The notes below the pieces were generated by a model. The model ran no database searches. It worked only from the letters and a program-made list of their open reading frames with translations, and was not told the DNA's origin. Shown piece after piece: positions 5,610 through 7,420 of a DNA stretch of 7,420 nt. The position numbers were made by a program, and so were the translations under genes. This DNA comes from BM509 sp036396915 (GTDB lineage: Bacteria > Desulfobacterota > Desulfuromonadia > Desulfuromonadales > Geopsychrobacteraceae): positions 1-7,420 of the forward strand of contig DASWJX010000027.1 in assembly GCA_036396915.1 (NCBI GenBank). The letters run 5' to 3'. Every line of letters begins with the position of its first letter. The first letter of the stretch is position 1.

Positions 5610-6455
5610 TCAATCGTTCACGGAAGCGTAGCTCTCAACCTTTGCCTTCACCTCTTCGACAATCCAGAGCGGGGTCGACGCACCGGCGGTGATGCCGACC
5701 TTCTGCTTGCCGGAAAACCACTCCGGCTTCAGTTGCTCGCCGGTCTCAATGTGATAGGTGCAGGGTTGCACCTCCCGGCAGAGATGAGCCAGCCGTGAGG
5801 TGTTGGCGCTGTTGAATCCGCCGATCACCAGCATCAGGTCAACCTTGCCGGCAATCTGGCGGGCCTCCTCCTGGCGCACCGAGGTGGCATCGCAGATCGT
5901 ATTGAAAACCCGCAACTCCCTGGTTTTGGTCAGACAGACGGTCACGATTTCCGAAAAGTTTTCCAGGGACTGGGTCGTTTGCGCGATGACTCCGATCTTG
6001 CCGCCCTTCGGCAGCCGCGCCGCATCGCGTGGCGTAGCAACGACCCGCACCGCTCCCGCTGCGTACGACACGATGCCGCGCACTTCCGGATGATTGGCCT
6101 CCCCGACCAGCACCAGCAGATACCCTTCACGACTGAGCAAGGCCGCATAGTCCTGGGCTTTTTTCACAAAGGGGCAGGTGGCATCCACGACCTGCAGACC
6201 GCTCTGTTCGATCTCGTCCCCTTCCTGCATGGTGACCCCGTGCGAACGGATCACCACGGCGCCGCCGGGGATATCGGCAACCTGATGGCAGACCCTGACC
6301 CCTTGCTGTTCCAGCTTTTCCACCATCTGGGGAGAATGGATCAACGGCCCGAGGGATGAGATCTGCTCATGGGTTCCGGCCGCCTCGAAGGCCATCTGGG
6401 TGGCCCGCTTGACGCCGAAGCAGAAACCGGCACTTTTGGCCAGGATAATTTCCAT
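5610..6455 (-). CDS. ispH: 4-hydroxy-3-methylbut-2-enyl diphosphate reductase (LytB)
   Basis: IspH carries out the last step of the MEP isoprenoid pathway, reducing HMBPP to IPP and DMAPP with a [4Fe-4S] cluster. All three cluster ligands are present: Cys12 in SAGFCFGV, Cys94 in DATCPFV and Cys188 in NTICDAT. Substrate-pocket residues are also present: His40 (LIHSP), His72 (RSHGV), His122 with the proton-donor Glu124 (ANHPE), Thr160/161 (AQTTQS), Ser216 and Asn218 (FNSANTSR) and Ser260 (TAGAS). The 281-residue length is normal for a stand-alone enzyme; it is not fused to S1 as in some clostridia. The ATG at 6455 lies 3 bases after the cmk stop, and its Shine-Dalgarno GAGGTGA contains that stop, which implies translational coupling to cmk. 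Confidence 0.97.
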   Translation of the reverse strand: MEIILAKSAGFCFGVKRATQMAFEAAGTHEQISSLGPLIHSPQMVEKLEQQGVRVCHQVADIPGGAVVIRSHGVTMQEGDEIEQSGLQVVDATCPFVKKAQDYAALLSREGYLLVLVGEANHPEVRGIVSYAAGAVRVVATPRDAARLPKGGKIGVIAQTTQSLENFSEIVTVCLTKTRELRVFNTICDATSVRQEEARQIAGKVDLMLVIGGFNSANTSRLAHLCREVQPCTYHIETGEQLKPEWFSGKQKVGITAGASTPLWIVEEVKAKVESYASVND

Positions 6456-6458
6456 GCA

Positions 6459-7148
6459 TCACCTCGCCGGACAGGATTCGCGGCGTGCCTCGACCACCTG
6501 CAGCATCTGCTGCAGCACCTGATCGATAGACAGGGATGTCGTATCGATCGCGACGGCATCTTCCGCCCGCCGCAGCGGAGCATGTTCGCGGACGGTATCG
6601 GCGGCATCGCGGGCTTCCACTTCGGCAATCGTCTGCTCCAGATCGACAGCGACCCCCTTTGCCAGCAGTTCTTCATAACGGCGCCGCCCCCGCTCGCGGG
6701 CCGTTGCGGACAAAAAGAATTTGACCTCGGCCGCGGGAAAGACCACCGTGCCGATATCGCGCCCCTCCAGCACAACCCCCCCCTGGCTGCCCATCTCCCG
6801 CTGCAGCCGTACCATTGCGGCGCGCACCACCGGACTTGCGGCCACCCTGGCGGTCAGCAGACTGACCTGCGGAGTCCGGATTTCGTTTGACACATCCTCG
6901 CCGTTGAGCAGAACCCGTTCGCCATCGGCATGCCGGGCAAAACCGATCCGGATGCTGCCGCAAAGAGCCTGCAGACCGGCTGCGTCGGCGGGATCGACCT
7001 GCTGCCGCAGCGCCGCCAGCGCCACCGAACGATACATGGCGCCGGTATCGATATTCAGGTAGCCGAGCTGCCGGGCCAGGGCTTTACTCAGGGTGCTTTT
7101 TCCCGCACCGGACGGTCCGTCGATAGCAACAATCAAAGCCTTGCGCAA
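6459..7148 (-). CDS. cmk: Cytidylate kinase
   Basis: Cmk phosphorylates CMP and dCMP with ATP, recycling pyrimidine nucleotides for RNA and DNA synthesis. The 229-residue product has the P-loop GPSGAGKS (11–18), the DTGAMYR motif (34–40), and the EGRDIGTVVFP segment that binds the base and phosphate. A RERGRRRYEEL stretch follows, then the lid region and a conserved IDTTSLSIDQV near the end. The length matches E. coli Cmk (227). The start is a TTG at 7148: codon three onwards (KALIVAIDGPSG) fits the family, GAGG lies nine bases before it, and the nearby ATG is in another frame. An in-frame ATT just before is a less likely alternative. It begins 46 bases after aroA and almost abuts ispH, so the three probably share one transcript. 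Confidence 0.96.
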   Translation of the reverse strand: MRKALIVAIDGPSGAGKSTLSKALARQLGYLNIDTGAMYRSVALAALRQQVDPADAAGLQALCGSIRIGFARHADGERVLLNGEDVSNEIRTPQVSLLTARVAASPVVRAAMVRLQREMGSQGGVVLEGRDIGTVVFPAAEVKFFLSATARERGRRRYEELLAKGVAVDLEQTIAEVEARDAADTVREHAPLRRAEDAVAIDTTSLSIDQVLQQMLQVVEARRESCPAR

Positions 7149-7194
7149 AATCCATATCCTCTGTGCTTGTTAAGAATGATCCGGTCGAGATAAA

Positions 7195-7420
7195 TCAGCG
7201 GCAGGACAATGTGTCCAGCAGCTCCCAGAAACCGGGAAAGGAGGTCGCCGTACAGCCGGTATCGGCAATCGTCACCTCGCCGCCGGCGCCAAGAGCCGCT
7301 ATCGCCATGCTCATGGCGATCCGGTGATCGCCGAAGGAATCGACCTTTGCGCCCTGTAACGGTTTGCCGCCGACGATCCGCAGGCCGTCCTCCAGCGGTT
7401 CGATCGCGGCGCCGAGCTTC
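7195..7420 (-). CDS. aroA: 3-phosphoshikimate 1-carboxyvinyltransferase (EPSP synthase), C-terminal part
   Basis: The last 75 codons of AroA, which joins shikimate-3-phosphate and phosphoenolpyruvate in the sixth step of the shikimate pathway. The visible part contains the diagnostic GDHRIAMSMAIAAL helix, whose Asp-His-Arg belongs to the active site, and the terminal TSFPGFWELL typical of the family. The upstream segment GLRIVGGKPLQGAKVDSFGD also fits. The 5' part lies beyond the window. The stop at 7195–7197 is 46 bases before the cmk start, and no terminator lies between them. Confidence 0.95.
   Translation of the reverse strand, partial: KLGAAIEPLEDGLRIVGGKPLQGAKVDSFGDHRIAMSMAIAALGAGGEVTIADTGCTATSFPGFWELLDTLSCR

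Overview
The window reads as a chromosomal housekeeping segment from a Gram-negative, moderately GC-rich bacterium. The minus-strand gene order aroA – cmk – ispH – rpsA – sppA – ihfB is, as I recall it, the arrangement of Geobacter and related Desulfuromonadales (Desulfobacterota). The shorter cmk–rpsA–ihfB core is also known from Proteobacteria. No database search was possible, so the taxon is an inference from gene order and protein style.

Layout, right to left along the minus strand: the last 75 codons of aroA (shikimate pathway); cmk with a TTG start; ispH, whose Shine-Dalgarno overlaps the cmk stop codon; a perfect 14-bp hairpin that ends this transcript. A plus-strand aldehyde dehydrogenase then sits in convergent orientation to ispH and divergent from rpsA. 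It interrupts what is otherwise one block of same-strand genes. A roughly 350-base divergent region separates it from rpsA (six S1 domains), which has its own promoter and a short foldable leader. A strong intrinsic terminator follows rpsA, and the sppA ribosome binding site lies only a few bases beyond its U-tract. ihfB (integration host factor beta) follows sppA.

Left of ihfB, bases ~214–652 hold no convincing protein gene. They hold a plus-strand promoter-like pair, a dense set of nested helices and a bidirectional terminator shared with ihfB. I read this as a structured non-coding RNA of about 400 nt that I cannot assign to a known family. It is the most interesting item here. At the extreme left, bases 1–146 on the minus strand are the start of a RluA-family pseudouridine synthase (S4 RNA-binding domain), cut by the window edge.

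Functionally, the block joins translation (S1), nucleotide supply (Cmk), isoprenoid synthesis (IspH), aromatic amino-acid synthesis (AroA), membrane proteolysis (SppA) and nucleoid architecture (IHF). The aldehyde dehydrogenase looks like a metabolic insertion unrelated to these.
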